Positions 7,842 to 16,070 of a stretch of 64,000 nucleotides of DNA are shown piece by piece. The notes beneath the pieces were generated by a model. That model was given only the letters and a program-made list of their open reading frames with translations. It searched no databases and had not been told where the DNA came from. Origin of the DNA: Actinocatenispora sera (lineage in GTDB: Bacteria; Actinomycetota; Actinomycetes; Mycobacteriales; Micromonosporaceae). Each line of letters begins with the position of its first letter. Positions within the stretch are counted from its first letter, which is position 1. Both the position numbers and the translations under genes were made by a program. The stretch covers positions 186,001 to 250,000 of the forward strand of contig NZ_AP023354.1 in NCBI RefSeq assembly GCF_018324685.1, in the 5' to 3' direction.

Positions 7842-8471
7842 TCACGGCAGCGCGTGCGCGAGCCGGTGCGCGGCGAGCAGGGCGGTCGCCCGTTCGTCCG
7901 GTGCCGCCGCCGCGGCCACCACCAGGCCGCGCAGCGCGACGTCGAGCACCGCCTCGAACGTGCCGGCCGGATCCTTCCCCCGCCGACGCTCCTGCTGCAC
8001 CGTGCCGACCACGGTGGTCAGCATCAGGTGCCAGCCGAGATGCGCGATCGCCCGGTCGACGCCGGCGGCCACGAGCCGGTCGACGAACCGGCGCAGCACG
8101 ACCGGGCCGAGGGCGGTACCGCCGGCGCGGGACAGCAGCAACGCGGCGCGTTCCGGATGGTCGAGCAACTGCGCGCGCAGCCCGCCGGCGACCGTACGAA
8201 CCCACTCCGGCCACGGCTCGTCGGTGTCCGGCAGCACGAGCTCGGCCAGGAACCGTTCGGCCACCGCATCGAGCAGCTCCTCCCGCCCGCCGACGTGGTT
8301 GTACAGCGCGTTGGGGCGCACGCCGAGCGCCGATGCGAGCGCGCGGAGGCTGAACCGGTCGTACCCGTCGGCGTCGATCAGCTGCTCGGCGCGGGCCAGC
8401 ACGGCGTCCCGGCTCAGCCGCTGCCCGGCCGGCGGCGCACCGCGCCGCCTTGCTATATGACTGCCGTCCAT
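7842..8471 (-). CDS. TetR/AcrR-family transcriptional repressor
   Basis: A 209-residue regulator. The N-terminal helix-turn-helix is clear: RAEQLIDADGYDRFSLRALA followed by SALGVRPNALYNHVGGREELLDAVAER, the usual first three helices. The remaining 140 residues are the variable ligand domain. It is transcribed away from two small membrane protein genes, 55 bp apart. The shared interval holds two similar ATG-N9-CAT palindromes, one overlapping its own start codon. I infer that it represses itself and the membrane genes in response to an unknown ligand. GGGAGGGAGG precedes the ATG. Confidence 0.9.
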   Translation of the reverse strand: MDGSHIARRRGAPPAGQRLSRDAVLARAEQLIDADGYDRFSLRALASALGVRPNALYNHVGGREELLDAVAERFLAELVLPDTDEPWPEWVRTVAGGLRAQLLDHPERAALLLSRAGGTALGPVVLRRFVDRLVAAGVDRAIAHLGWHLMLTTVVGTVQQERRRGKDPAGTFEAVLDVALRGLVVAAAAAPDERATALLAAHRLAHALP

Positions 8472-8475
8472 ATAG
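8453..8475. promoter_or_regulatory. TetR operator candidate 1 (overlaps tetR start)
   Basis: CTATATG (8453-8459) and CATATAG (8469-8475) are a perfect inverted repeat separated by nine bases. The site covers the start codon of the TetR gene (8469-8471). The sequence GCCGTCCATA inside it recurs 38 bp away in the second site. Confidence 0.65.
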
Positions 8476-8492
8476 CCTCCCTCCCGAGGAGT

Positions 8493-8511
8493 AAATGTAC
8501 GCCGTCCATAA
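8493..8511. promoter_or_regulatory. TetR operator candidate 2
   Basis: The core ATG (8495-8497), nine bases, CAT (8507-8509) repeats the architecture of the first site and shares its GCCGTCCATA right half. Its centre is 38 bp from the first, and it lies just upstream of the ribosome site of the plus-strand membrane gene. Confidence 0.5.
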
Positions 8512-8526
8512 ACGATCGGAGGAGCC

Positions 8527-8904
8527 ATGCCGTTCTCGGTAACCGGCCGGTGCGCGCCGGTGCGCCCCACGACACCGTTGCCGCGGCGCGGCATGGCCGT
8601 CTGGGCGATCGCCACCGTGGCGTTCTTCGCCGCCGTGGGCGGGCTGCCGCGGAGCTGGACCGGCGTCGCCGGCGGCCTGGGCTCGCTGCTGGTGACCGCC
8701 GTGATCCTCGGCGCGGTGACGGCCGTCGCGCGCCGGAACCTGGACCGCTGGCTCACCGCGCCGTACGTGCTGGCCGTGCTCGCGGCGGTCGTCGGCGACG
8801 TGGCGCTGTTCCGGCACGGCAGCGTGCCCGCCGTGCTGGTCGGGCTGCTGCCCGCCGCCGCCGGGCTGTGGAGCTGGTCCCGACGAGGGGGAGGAACACG
8901 ATGA
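8527..8904 (+). CDS. Small hypothetical membrane protein
   Basis: A 125-residue protein of unknown family. It has a short basic N-terminus and about four hydrophobic segments (roughly residues 23-40, 46-67, 78-95 and 101-116). GGAGGA lies five bases before the ATG. Its TGA overlaps the ATG of the next gene (ATGA), so the two are translated together. Divergence from a TetR gene with two shared operator-like sites suggests a TetR-regulated membrane pair, possibly for efflux or lipophilic-compound stress. That role is inference. Confidence 0.75.
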   Translation: MPFSVTGRCAPVRPTTPLPRRGMAVWAIATVAFFAAVGGLPRSWTGVAGGLGSLLVTAVILGAVTAVARRNLDRWLTAPYVLAVLAAVVGDVALFRHGSVPAVLVGLLPAAAGLWSWSRRGGGTR

Positions 8905-9206
8905 CGGCACGCGACGCGCTGGCCGGAGCGCTGCTGGTCAACGCGGTACCGCACGCGATCATGGGCATCGCCGGCAAGCGGTGCATGACCCCGCTGCGCG
9001 GCCCCGAGTCCGGCCCGGCCGCGAACCTCGCCTGGTCCGCGCTCAACCTCGCCGGCGGGGTCACGCTGCTGGCGACCGGCTGGCGCGGCATCGACCAGCG
9101 CACCGCGGACTGCCGGCTCGGCTGGGTCACCGTCGGCACCTTCGCCATGACCGCGTTCGGCGTCGGGTACGAGCTGAGCCGCCGGCTGCGGCGGGAAACC
9201 GCCTGA
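8901..9206 (+). CDS. Small hypothetical membrane protein, partner of preceding gene
   Basis: A 101-residue protein with two to three hydrophobic stretches (about residues 5-25, 40-60 and 76-92) and a basic C-terminus. The ATG at 8901 overlaps the stop of the preceding gene by four bases, and GAGGAA lies just upstream. No family is recognised. Small coupled membrane proteins behind a TetR gene sometimes form heteromeric transporters, but these lack the four-helix EmrE signature, so I leave the function open. Confidence 0.72.
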   Translation: MTARDALAGALLVNAVPHAIMGIAGKRCMTPLRGPESGPAANLAWSALNLAGGVTLLATGWRGIDQRTADCRLGWVTVGTFAMTAFGVGYELSRRLRRETA

Positions 9207-9230
9207 CGAACGGCATCGCCGGGTGCCGGG

Positions 9231-9350
9231 TCAGGCCGCCGGCGCCAGCGCGGCGGCCGGATCGTCGGCGTACGGCCGGATCGACCGCACCGGCTCTCCG
9301 ATCCGCACGGCACCAGGAGAAACGTTGCCGCTACGGCAGGGCCACGTCAC
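9231..9350 (-). CDS. Possible 39-codon ORF coupled to rnhA, or gene remnant
   Basis: A GTG at 9348-9350 overlaps the TGA of the RNase HI gene (GTGA) and opens 39 codons ending at a TGA at 9231. The residues [20 protein letters not shown] look protein-like, and [11 protein letters not shown] loosely recalls the C-terminal strand of MOSC-domain proteins. It could therefore be the 3' remnant of a longer gene. Only the overlap geometry and residue pattern support it. Confidence 0.3.
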   Translation of the reverse strand: MTWPCRSGNVSPGAVRIGEPVRSIRPYADDPAAALAPAA

Positions 9351-9901
9351 CCGTTGCGGAGCCGGCGGCGGGGCGCGCCGGGCCGCCGGGGCCGGGCGAC
9401 GGAGCGGGTGGCGGCCGCCGGCAGGGCGAGACCCGCGGCGCGCAGGGCGTCCCCGAGGCCCTGCGCGGCGAGCCGGTCGGCGGCCTCGTTGCCGGGATGA
9501 CCGGCGTGGCCCTTGACCCAGTGCCACTCTACCTGGTGCCGGCTCGTCGCCGCGTCCAGCGCCCGCCACAGGTCCTCGTTCTTCACCGGCTGCCGGGCGC
9601 CGGTCTGCCAGCCGTTCCGCTTCCACTTGGCCAGCCAGGCGGTGACCCCGTTCCGCACGTACGTGGAGTCGGTGTACAGGTGGACCCGGGCCGGCCGGGT
9701 CAGCGCGTTGAGCGCCTCGGTCGGCGCGGTCAGCTCCATCCGGTTGTTCGTGGTCGACTCGACCTGGCCGCCGCACAGCTGCTTCTCGTGCTCGCCGTAG
9801 CGCAGCAGCGCACCCCAGCCGCCCGGCCCCGGGTTCGGTACGCAGGCCCCGTCGGTGAAGATCTCCACCACCGCACCGCTCGCATCGTCGATCACGCACA
9901 C
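9347..9901 (-). CDS. rnhA: Ribonuclease HI
   Basis: Cleaves the RNA strand of RNA:DNA hybrids (R-loops, Okazaki primers) with two metal ions. It has 184 residues. The four catalytic carboxylates are present: Asp17 in [11 protein letters not shown], Glu56 in NNRMELTAP, Asp78 in YTDSTYV and Asp142 in GNEAAD, with His132 in [12 protein letters not shown]. The C-terminal 30 residues form a basic Ala/Arg/Pro tail beyond the usual enzyme end. The first start is a GTG at 9901; a GTG two codons on has a better-spaced AGGG. The tail end overlaps a possible small ORF. Confidence 0.95.
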   Translation of the reverse strand: MCVIDDASGAVVEIFTDGACVPNPGPGGWGALLRYGEHEKQLCGGQVESTTNNRMELTAPTEALNALTRPARVHLYTDSTYVRNGVTAWLAKWKRNGWQTGARQPVKNEDLWRALDAATSRHQVEWHWVKGHAGHPGNEAADRLAAQGLGDALRAAGLALPAAATRSVARPRRPGAPRRRLRNG

Positions 9902-9985
9902 ACCCTATGAGGTACCCGGGCGCTCGAGGCGGTCCGGGCGGAAAGCCCGTGGTGGGCGGGCTGCCGGTACGGGCAGGATGGGCGG

Positions 9986-10609
9986 ATGGACAGCAGGCCG
10001 GAACCCGCGGTCGTCACAACCACGACGGCCCGGATCCCCGCCGGGGTGCGCACCGCGGTACTCGTCGAAGGCGACAGCGACGAGGCCGCGGTGACCATCG
10101 TGGCGGCCCGGCGCCGGCGCGACCTCGCCGCCGAGGGCATCGCGGTGGTACCGATGGGCGGGGTGACCAACATCGGCCACTTCGTCCGGCTGCTCGGCCC
10201 CGGCGGGCTCGGCGTCGCCCTGGCCGGCCTGTACGACTCCGGCGAGGAGCACGTGGTCCGCCGGGCGCTGGCACGCGCCGGCCTCGGCGCCGCGCAGACC
10301 CGCGTCGAGCTCGCCCGGCTCGGCTTCTTCGCCTGCGTCGAAGACCTCGAAGCCGAGCTGATCCGCACCCTCGGCATCCCGGCGGTCGAGCAGATCATCG
10401 CGGCGGCGGGCGAGCTGCGCTCGCTGCAGACCCTCCGCCGCCAGCCGGCCCAGCGGGGCTGGACCGACATCGCGATCCTGCGCCGCTTCATCGGAAGCCG
10501 ATCGCACCGCAAGCTGCGCTACGCCACCCTGCTCGCCGGCGCCCTCGACCCGGCCACGATCCCGGCGCCACTCGACGACCTGCTCACCCACCTGGCCGCG
10601 ACCGGCTGA
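9986..10609 (+). CDS. TOPRIM-domain protein (OLD/DnaG-like nucleotidyl transferase/hydrolase domain)
   Basis: A 207-residue protein made almost entirely of a TOPRIM-like fold. The first strand and acidic motif are TAVLVEGDSDEAAV (Glu28), and the second acidic cluster is LAGLYDSGEE near residue 85, matching the E...DxD metal-binding pattern. There is no AAA domain, unlike full OLD-family nucleases, so it is a stand-alone domain, a form widespread in actinobacteria. Nuclease or ligase-like action on nucleic acid is inferred from the fold and not certain. It lies between rnhA and the tRNA gene. Confidence 0.72.
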   Translation: MDSRPEPAVVTTTTARIPAGVRTAVLVEGDSDEAAVTIVAARRRRDLAAEGIAVVPMGGVTNIGHFVRLLGPGGLGVALAGLYDSGEEHVVRRALARAGLGAAQTRVELARLGFFACVEDLEAELIRTLGIPAVEQIIAAAGELRSLQTLRRQPAQRGWTDIAILRRFIGSRSHRKLRYATLLAGALDPATIPAPLDDLLTHLAATG

Positions 10610-10635
10610 GCCGGCCGGGCGCCTCAGGCCCTGGG

Positions 10636-10717
10636 TGCCCGGAGCGGGGCTCGAACCCGCACGCCTTTCGGCAGCCGCTTTTAAGGCGGCCGTGTCTGCC
10701 TCTTCCACCACCCGGGC
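10636..10717 (-). tRNA. tRNA-Leu (anticodon UAA), bldA type
   Basis: Minus-strand class II tRNA of 82 nt. The acceptor GCCCGGG pairs with the 3' TCCGGGC followed by discriminator A. The D arm lies near TGGTGGAAGAGGCAGACACG. The anticodon stem GCCGC/GCGGC encloses loop CTTAAAA, giving anticodon UAA at 10681-10683. A long variable arm (TGCCGAAAGGCG) and a T arm with GGTTCGAGCC complete it. CCA is not encoded. It decodes UUA, the rarest Leu codon in such genomes. In Streptomyces the equivalent gene is bldA, which gates development and secondary metabolism. Confidence 0.95.
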
Positions 10718-10779
10718 GCGTCGGAATCACCGTATCCGTCAGCGCAGCGCCACCGGACATGCGAGACCTGTGATGTTGA

Positions 10780-12156
10780 TCAGGCTAAAGAAGCGACGGC
10801 GGTGCCGATGGCGCGGTGGAAGGTGGGGTACGCGTCGATCATCGAGCGGAGCCGGTCGATCGGCACCTCGGCGTGTACCGCCAGGGTCAGCGCGGCGAGC
10901 ACCTCGCCGCCGCACGGCCCGACGGAGGTGGCGCCGACCAGCACGTTGCGGTCCCGGTCGGCGACCAGCTTGACCACGCCGGCGTTGCCCGCCTGGTGGA
11001 TCCAGCCGCGGGTCTCGGCGGCCACGTCGGCGGTGCCGATCAGGGTGTCGATGCCGGCCTTGCCGGCCTGCGCCGCGGTGAGCCCGACCGCGCCGACCTC
11101 CGGGTCGGTGAACGTCACCCGCGGCACGGCGCGGTAGTCGGCGGAGAAGCCGCCCTGGCCGAGGATGTCGCGCACCGCGATGTCCGCCTGGTACATCGCC
11201 ATGTGGGTGAACCCGCCGTGCTCGGTGACGTCGCCGACGGCGTACAGGTTGTCGGCGGCCCGCATCCGGTCGTCGGTCGCGATGAACCGGTCGTTCGGCA
11301 GCCCCGCCTCGACCACGCCCAGCTCCGCCAGTTCGGTGCGGCGGCCGGTCGCGACGAGCAGCCGGCCGGCGATGTGCTCCTCGCCGCCGACCCGGGCGGT
11401 GAAGCCGCGCCAGTCGTGCCCGACGTGCTCGACCGCGGTACCGGTGCGGACCGTGACGCCGTCGGCCGAGAAGGCGGACCGGACCAGTTCGGACGACTCG
11501 GGTTCCTCGCCGGGCAGCAGCCGGTCGGCCGCCTCCAGCACCGTCACCGCGACCCCGAACCGCGCGAACACCTGGGCGAACTCGCAGCCGATCGGGCCGC
11601 CGCCGAGGATCAGCAGCGACGCCGGCAGTTCCTCGGCCCGCACCGCGTCCCGGTTCGTCCAGTACGGGGTGTCGCCGAGGCCGGGGACCTGCGGCGCGGC
11701 CGGCTCGGTTCCCGCGCCGACGATCACCGCGCGGTCGGCCCGGAAGACCCGCTCGCCGGAGCCGTCGGCCGGCCGTACCGACACGGTGTCCGGCCCGGTG
11801 AGCCGGCCCTCGCCGCGGACGAACCGGACGCCCTTGCCGACCAGCCGGTCGACCGCGACCTGGTCGTTCCAGTCGTCGGTGGCCTCGTCCCGGATCCGCC
11901 GGGCGACCCGGCCCCAGTCAGGCCGCACGTCGGTGTGGCCGGCCATCTCGGTCGCCCGGCGGGCGTCGATGAGCAGGTCCGCGGCCCGGACCATCATCTT
12001 CGTCGGTATGCAGGCGAAGTACGGGCACTCGCCGCCCACCAACCGCCGCTCGATGCCCACGACCGACAGGCCGGCCTGCGCGAGGCGACCGGCCGCCTCC
12101 TCGCCGCCGACCCCCAGGCCGAGCACCACCACATCCACCCGTTCGGCATCCGTCAT
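10780..12156 (-). CDS. FAD/NAD(P) pyridine nucleotide-disulfide oxidoreductase (mercuric reductase/LPD-like)
   Basis: Class I flavin disulfide reductase of 458 residues. The FAD-binding start is DVVVLGLGVGGEEAAGRLA. The redox-active pair is the C-x4-C of GGECPYFACIPTKMM. The NAD(P) motif is LLILGGGPIGCEFAQVF, and the second FAD motif is NLYAVGDVTEHGGFTHMA. The dimerisation domain ends at IDAYPTFHRAIGTA, where canonical enzymes have HPT-x-x-x-E; the catalytic His is Tyr here, as in a divergent actinobacterial subgroup. The reductant is therefore visible, but the substrate (not simply lipoamide or glutathione) is not. The start ATG at 12154-12156 fits the N-terminal Rossmann strand; longer starts add unrelated sequence. 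Confidence 0.88.
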   Translation of the reverse strand: MTDAERVDVVVLGLGVGGEEAAGRLAQAGLSVVGIERRLVGGECPYFACIPTKMMVRAADLLIDARRATEMAGHTDVRPDWGRVARRIRDEATDDWNDQVAVDRLVGKGVRFVRGEGRLTGPDTVSVRPADGSGERVFRADRAVIVGAGTEPAAPQVPGLGDTPYWTNRDAVRAEELPASLLILGGGPIGCEFAQVFARFGVAVTVLEAADRLLPGEEPESSELVRSAFSADGVTVRTGTAVEHVGHDWRGFTARVGGEEHIAGRLLVATGRRTELAELGVVEAGLPNDRFIATDDRMRAADNLYAVGDVTEHGGFTHMAMYQADIAVRDILGQGGFSADYRAVPRVTFTDPEVGAVGLTAAQAGKAGIDTLIGTADVAAETRGWIHQAGNAGVVKLVADRDRNVLVGATSVGPCGGEVLAALTLAVHAEVPIDRLRSMIDAYPTFHRAIGTAVASLA

Positions 12157-12424
12157 GATCCAAGACTGGCAGTTCCGGCGGCGCGCTGCATCGATTTCAC
12201 CGGCACGCCGAACCGCGTTGTTCGTCACGTCACGACCGGGGGATCCCGCTCGACAGCCGCGCGTCTGCAGCGCGGCCCGGCGCTGGGCGGGCGTCCGCGG
12301 CGCGGGTGCGGCCGCCCGGAGCGGCGCGGAGTGGGGGATGCATTCGGGCGAACGGCCACGGGCCGGCCGGTCGTTGGGCAGGGTGGGGCGGGGGGCCTGG
12401 GGGAATCCCGCACGGGGGCAGGTC

Positions 12425-14470
12425 ATGGTGCAGAACACGACTCGGTTCGCGCACCGGCCGGCGCTGGACGGCGTGCGCGCGTTCGCGGTGGCCGCGGTGC
12501 TGGTCTACCACGGTGGCGTCGCCGCCGTACCGGGCGGCTTCATCGGTGTCGACGCGTTCTTCGTACTGTCCGGGTTCCTGATCACGTCGCTGCTGCTCGC
12601 CGAGATCGCCGGTACCGGCCGGGTCCGGCTGGCGGCGTTCTGGGGTCGGCGGGCCCGGCGGCTGCTGCCGGCGCTGCTGCTGATGCTCGCGGTGGTGGTG
12701 CCGGCGTCTCGCTTCCTGCTCGCGCCGGGTGACCTGCCGCCGGTGCGCGGCGACGCGCTCGCCGCCCTGCTGTACGTGGCGAACTGGCGGATGATCTTCC
12801 GCGGTTCGGACTACTTCGCGCAGACCGCCACGCCGACGCCGCTGCAGCACACCTGGTCGCTGGGCATCGAGGAGCAGTTCTACCTGGTCTGGCCGCTGGT
12901 GGTGCTGGCGGTGCTGGTCGGCGTGGCCGGGTTCCGGCGCAGCGGCGGGCGGCGGCAGCGCGGCGGCGCCCCGGACGGGCAGCCGTCCGAGCGGCGCCGG
13001 TGGGTGCTGTTCGCGGGTTGCGTCGCCGGCGGCGCGGCCTCCACGGTGTTGTGCTGGTTGCTGTACGCACCAACGGATTCCAGCCGCGCCTACTACGGCA
13101 CCGACACTCGTGCGGTGGCGCTGCTGACCGGCTGCGCCCTGGCCGTCCTGCTGGCACACCGGATGCCGGCGGTGACCGCCGGCCGGCACCGGCGCGGCGG
13201 CGGCCGGCGGATCGAGCATCCGCTGCTCGGCACCGCGGCCGTGCTGGCGGTGCTCGGGCTCTGCTGGGCGGCCTCGCACGCGACCGGGTCGACCGACTGG
13301 CAGTACCACGCGGGGTTCGCGGCGATCGCGGTTGCCGTCGCGGTGATCATCGCGCACGCCGTACTGTCGCCCGGCTCACCGACCGCGTGGGTGCTGTCCC
13401 GGCCGCCGATGGTCGCGCTCGGCCGCATCTCGTACGGGGTGTACCTGTGGCACTGGCCGGTGTTCGTGTTCTGCTCGGCCGGCCGGCTGGGCTTCGCCGG
13501 GATCGGGCTGTTCGCGGTGCGCTGCGCGATCACGCTGGCCGTGTCGATCGCGTCGTACGTCCTGGTGGAGCAGCCGATCCGGCGGGGCCGGCTGGTGCCC
13601 CGGGGCAGCCGGCTGGCCCCCGCCGGGGTGCTGGCCGGGATGGCGCTGGTGGCGGTCGTCGTGCTCGGCGCGACCGCGAGCCTGCCCGGTGGCGGGCCGG
13701 CCCGGGCCACCGGTGGCGGCGGCGAACCGGTGCTGGTACCCAGCAGGTCACCGGCACCGGTCGCCCCGGTGCGCCGGCCCGGCCGTACGCCGGGGGGCGA
13801 ACCGCGGATCGACTTCTTCGGCGACTCGGTGTCGTGGACGCTGGGCACCTACCTGCCGCCGCATCCGGGACTGGCCGTGCACGTCCGGGCGCTGGAGGGG
13901 TGCGGCATCGCGACGCTGCCGGACATCCGGGAACTCGACAGCCCGCACACGAACTATCCCGGCTGTACCCGGTGGGCGAGCCGCTGGCGGTCCGGCGTGA
14001 CCGCCGACGACCCGGACGTGTCGGTGATCCTGCTGGACCGGTGGGAGCTGATGGACCGCAGGCTGAACGGCCGCTACCAGCACGTCGGCCAGCCGGAGTA
14101 CGACGCGTACCTGACGAGTCAGCTGACCACGGCGGTACGGGTGGTCGGCGCGCGCGGCGCCGCGGTGGTGCTGCTGACCGCGCCGTACACGCACCGCGCC
14201 GAGAGCCCGGACGGCAGCCTGTACGGCGAGGACCAGCCGGCCCGGGTGAACGCCTGGAACGCGCTGCTGCGCACCGTCGCCGCGGCGCGGCACGCCACCG
14301 TGCTCGACCTCAACCACGTGCTCTGCCCGGACGGGAAGTTCACCTGGTCGATCCGCGGTGTCCAGGTGCGCAGCGACGGGCTGCACCTCACCCCGCAGGG
14401 CGACCAGCAGATCGTCGCACCGTGGCTGCTGCCGCGGCTGTCCGCGATCGCCGACGGCACCGGCCGCTGA
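12425..14470 (+). CDS. Membrane O-acyltransferase fused to a C-terminal SGNH domain (OafA/YrhL type)
   Basis: 681 residues. The first 420 or so form an acyltransferase-3 domain with about ten membrane segments: RPALDGVRAFAVAAVLVYHGG carries the family His, then GGFIGVDAFFVLSGFLIT, HTWSLGIEEQFYLVWPL and GRISYGVYLWHWPVFV. After a Pro-rich linker (about residues 435-460) an extracytoplasmic SGNH domain begins at IDFFGDSVSWTL with its Ser, and ends with SDGLHLTPQGDQQI carrying the Asp/His pair. Such fusions move acyl groups (usually acetyl) onto cell-wall or exported glycans. The start ATG at 12425 puts the protein at the usual short N-terminus. The gene diverges from the oxidoreductase with 268 bp between them. 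Confidence 0.9.
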   Translation: MVQNTTRFAHRPALDGVRAFAVAAVLVYHGGVAAVPGGFIGVDAFFVLSGFLITSLLLAEIAGTGRVRLAAFWGRRARRLLPALLLMLAVVVPASRFLLAPGDLPPVRGDALAALLYVANWRMIFRGSDYFAQTATPTPLQHTWSLGIEEQFYLVWPLVVLAVLVGVAGFRRSGGRRQRGGAPDGQPSERRRWVLFAGCVAGGAASTVLCWLLYAPTDSSRAYYGTDTRAVALLTGCALAVLLAHRMPAVTAGRHRRGGGRRIEHPLLGTAAVLAVLGLCWAASHATGSTDWQYHAGFAAIAVAVAVIIAHAVLSPGSPTAWVLSRPPMVALGRISYGVYLWHWPVFVFCSAGRLGFAGIGLFAVRCAITLAVSIASYVLVEQPIRRGRLVPRGSRLAPAGVLAGMALVAVVVLGATASLPGGGPARATGGGGEPVLVPSRSPAPVAPVRRPGRTPGGEPRIDFFGDSVSWTLGTYLPPHPGLAVHVRALEGCGIATLPDIRELDSPHTNYPGCTRWASRWRSGVTADDPDVSVILLDRWELMDRRLNGRYQHVGQPEYDAYLTSQLTTAVRVVGARGAAVVLLTAPYTHRAESPDGSLYGEDQPARVNAWNALLRTVAAARHATVLDLNHVLCPDGKFTWSIRGVQVRSDGLHLTPQGDQQIVAPWLLPRLSAIADGTGR

Positions 14471-14475
14471 CCGCT

Positions 14476-14493
14476 CCGGCGCCGCGGCGCCGG
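14476..14493. terminator. Short GC hairpin between convergent genes
   Basis: CCGGCGCC and GGCGCCGG are inverted around GC in the 36-bp gap between the acyltransferase stop (14470) and the minus-strand dehydrogenase stop (14507). It is a plausible bidirectional terminator, but the loop is only two bases. Confidence 0.35.
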
Positions 14494-14506
14494 TCGGCCG
14501 CGCGGG

Positions 14507-15844
14507 TCAGGAGTCGGCGGCGGCGGTGGACTTGCCGGCGGCGGCGCGGGCGAAGCGCTGCCGCGGCTCGTGCAGTTCGCCGAGCGCCACCGTCTCGCGT
14601 TTCAGCACCAGCGACAGCGTCCAGTCCGCGATCACCCGTACCTTGCGGTTCACCGTGGGGATCCGGGTCATGTGGTAGCTGCGGTGCATGAACCAGGCCG
14701 GCCAGCCGCGCACCCGTACGCCGTACACCTGGGCCACGCCCTTGTGCAGGCCGAGGCTCGCGACGCTGCCGACGTACGCGTGCCGGTACTCCTGCGGGAC
14801 GCCGCCGCGCAGCGTGGCGAGCACGTTGCGGGCCAGCGTGTGCGCCTGCCGGACCGCGTGCTGGGCGGTCGGCCCGCACAGCGCGGTCGGATCCGGGCTG
14901 GTCAGGTCGGGCACCGCGGCGGCGTCGCCGGCGCTCCACACCCCGGGCAGCGGCAGCCCGTCCGAGACCGCCTGCAGCCGGGCGTTGCACACCACCCGGC
15001 CCCGCTCGTCCAGCGGCAGGTCGGTCTCGCGCAGCATCGGGCTCGGCCGCACCCCGGCGGTCCAGACGATCGTGTCGGCGTCGAACTCCGCCCCGTCGGA
15101 CAGCACCACGTGGCCGTCCACGCAGGACTGCAGCTGGCAGGACAGCCGGACGTCGAGGCCGCGCATGCCGAGCTCGCGCGCCGTGTAGTCGGCGAGGTCG
15201 AGATCGACCTCGGGCATGATCCGGTCCGCCGCCTCGACCAGCACCCAGCGCATCTGCGCCAGGGTCAGCTCCGGGTAGTACCGGGTCGCGTCCCGGGCCA
15301 TGTCCTCCAGCTCGGCGATCGCCTCGACCCCGGCGTACCCGCCGCCGACGAACACGAACGTCAGCGCCCGGTCCCGGACCGCGTGGTCGGTGGTCGCGGC
15401 CGCCACGTCGAGCCGCTCCAGTACCCGGTTGCGCAGCCAGATCGCCTCGCCGATGCTCTGGAACCCGACCGCCTGCTCGGCCAGCCCCGGGATCGGCAGC
15501 GCCCGGGTGACGCCGCCCGGGCACACCACGAGCTGGTCGTACGGCAGGTCGCGCGGCGGGCCGATCAGCGGCTGGACGTGCACCATCCGGTCGGCGTGGC
15601 TGATGCCGGTGACCGTACCGCCGACGATGCGGCAGCGGCGCAGCACGCGGCGCAGCGAGATGACCGCGTGCCGCGGTTCGATGCTGCCGGCCGCCGCCTC
15701 CGCCAGGAACGACTGGTAGGTCATGTTGGAGCGCGGGTCGACGACGGTGACCTGCGCTTCCCCCGGATGGAGTTTCCTCGTGATCCGGTGGGCGAACTCC
15801 AGGCCGAGCTGCCCACCGCCGACCACCACGATGCGTTGCGCCAC
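14507..15844 (-). CDS. NAD(P)/FAD-dependent oxidoreductase, type II NADH dehydrogenase-like
   Basis: 445-residue flavoprotein resembling NDH-2 and related membrane-associated quinone reductases, which pass electrons from NADH to the quinone pool without pumping. The FAD motif is RIVVVGGGQLGLEFAHRI, the NADH motif is LTFVFVGGGYAGVEAIAEL, and a second FAD contact is GVWSAGDAAAVPD. The region GPTAQHAVRQAHTLARNV is the typical quinone-side helix. The C-terminal segment RSYHMTRIPTVNRKVRVIADW fits the amphipathic membrane anchor. The GTG at 15842-15844 is preferred because GGAGG lies seven bases upstream and the protein then begins directly at the Rossmann strand. Confidence 0.88.
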   Translation of the reverse strand: MAQRIVVVGGGQLGLEFAHRITRKLHPGEAQVTVVDPRSNMTYQSFLAEAAAGSIEPRHAVISLRRVLRRCRIVGGTVTGISHADRMVHVQPLIGPPRDLPYDQLVVCPGGVTRALPIPGLAEQAVGFQSIGEAIWLRNRVLERLDVAAATTDHAVRDRALTFVFVGGGYAGVEAIAELEDMARDATRYYPELTLAQMRWVLVEAADRIMPEVDLDLADYTARELGMRGLDVRLSCQLQSCVDGHVVLSDGAEFDADTIVWTAGVRPSPMLRETDLPLDERGRVVCNARLQAVSDGLPLPGVWSAGDAAAVPDLTSPDPTALCGPTAQHAVRQAHTLARNVLATLRGGVPQEYRHAYVGSVASLGLHKGVAQVYGVRVRGWPAWFMHRSYHMTRIPTVNRKVRVIADWTLSLVLKRETVALGELHEPRQRFARAAAGKSTAAADS

Positions 15845-16070
15845 GCCGCGACCTCCGAGCGTCGTACCGCTGCGCGCCACGACCGCCGGGCCGCGCGCCG
15901 GTCCGGCCCCTCGCCGACCGCGGCCGGCGGCGGGCCCCACCAAGCGTATGCCCCGCTCGATCACCTCGCCCCGGAATACCCCAGCCCGCCGGCCGGGTCG
16001 ATCCCGGGATGGTCTCGCGGGCAAGCGCTTGCCGCCATGATCAAGGGGACCGGGCGCCGCGGTCGGCGGG

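Noticed and set aside
16030-16050. TGATCAAGGG as a regulatory site before the MoxR operon end
   Set aside because: It lies after the last gene of that operon, not at a promoter, and no partner half-site is close. It is kept only as a possible dispersed repeat.
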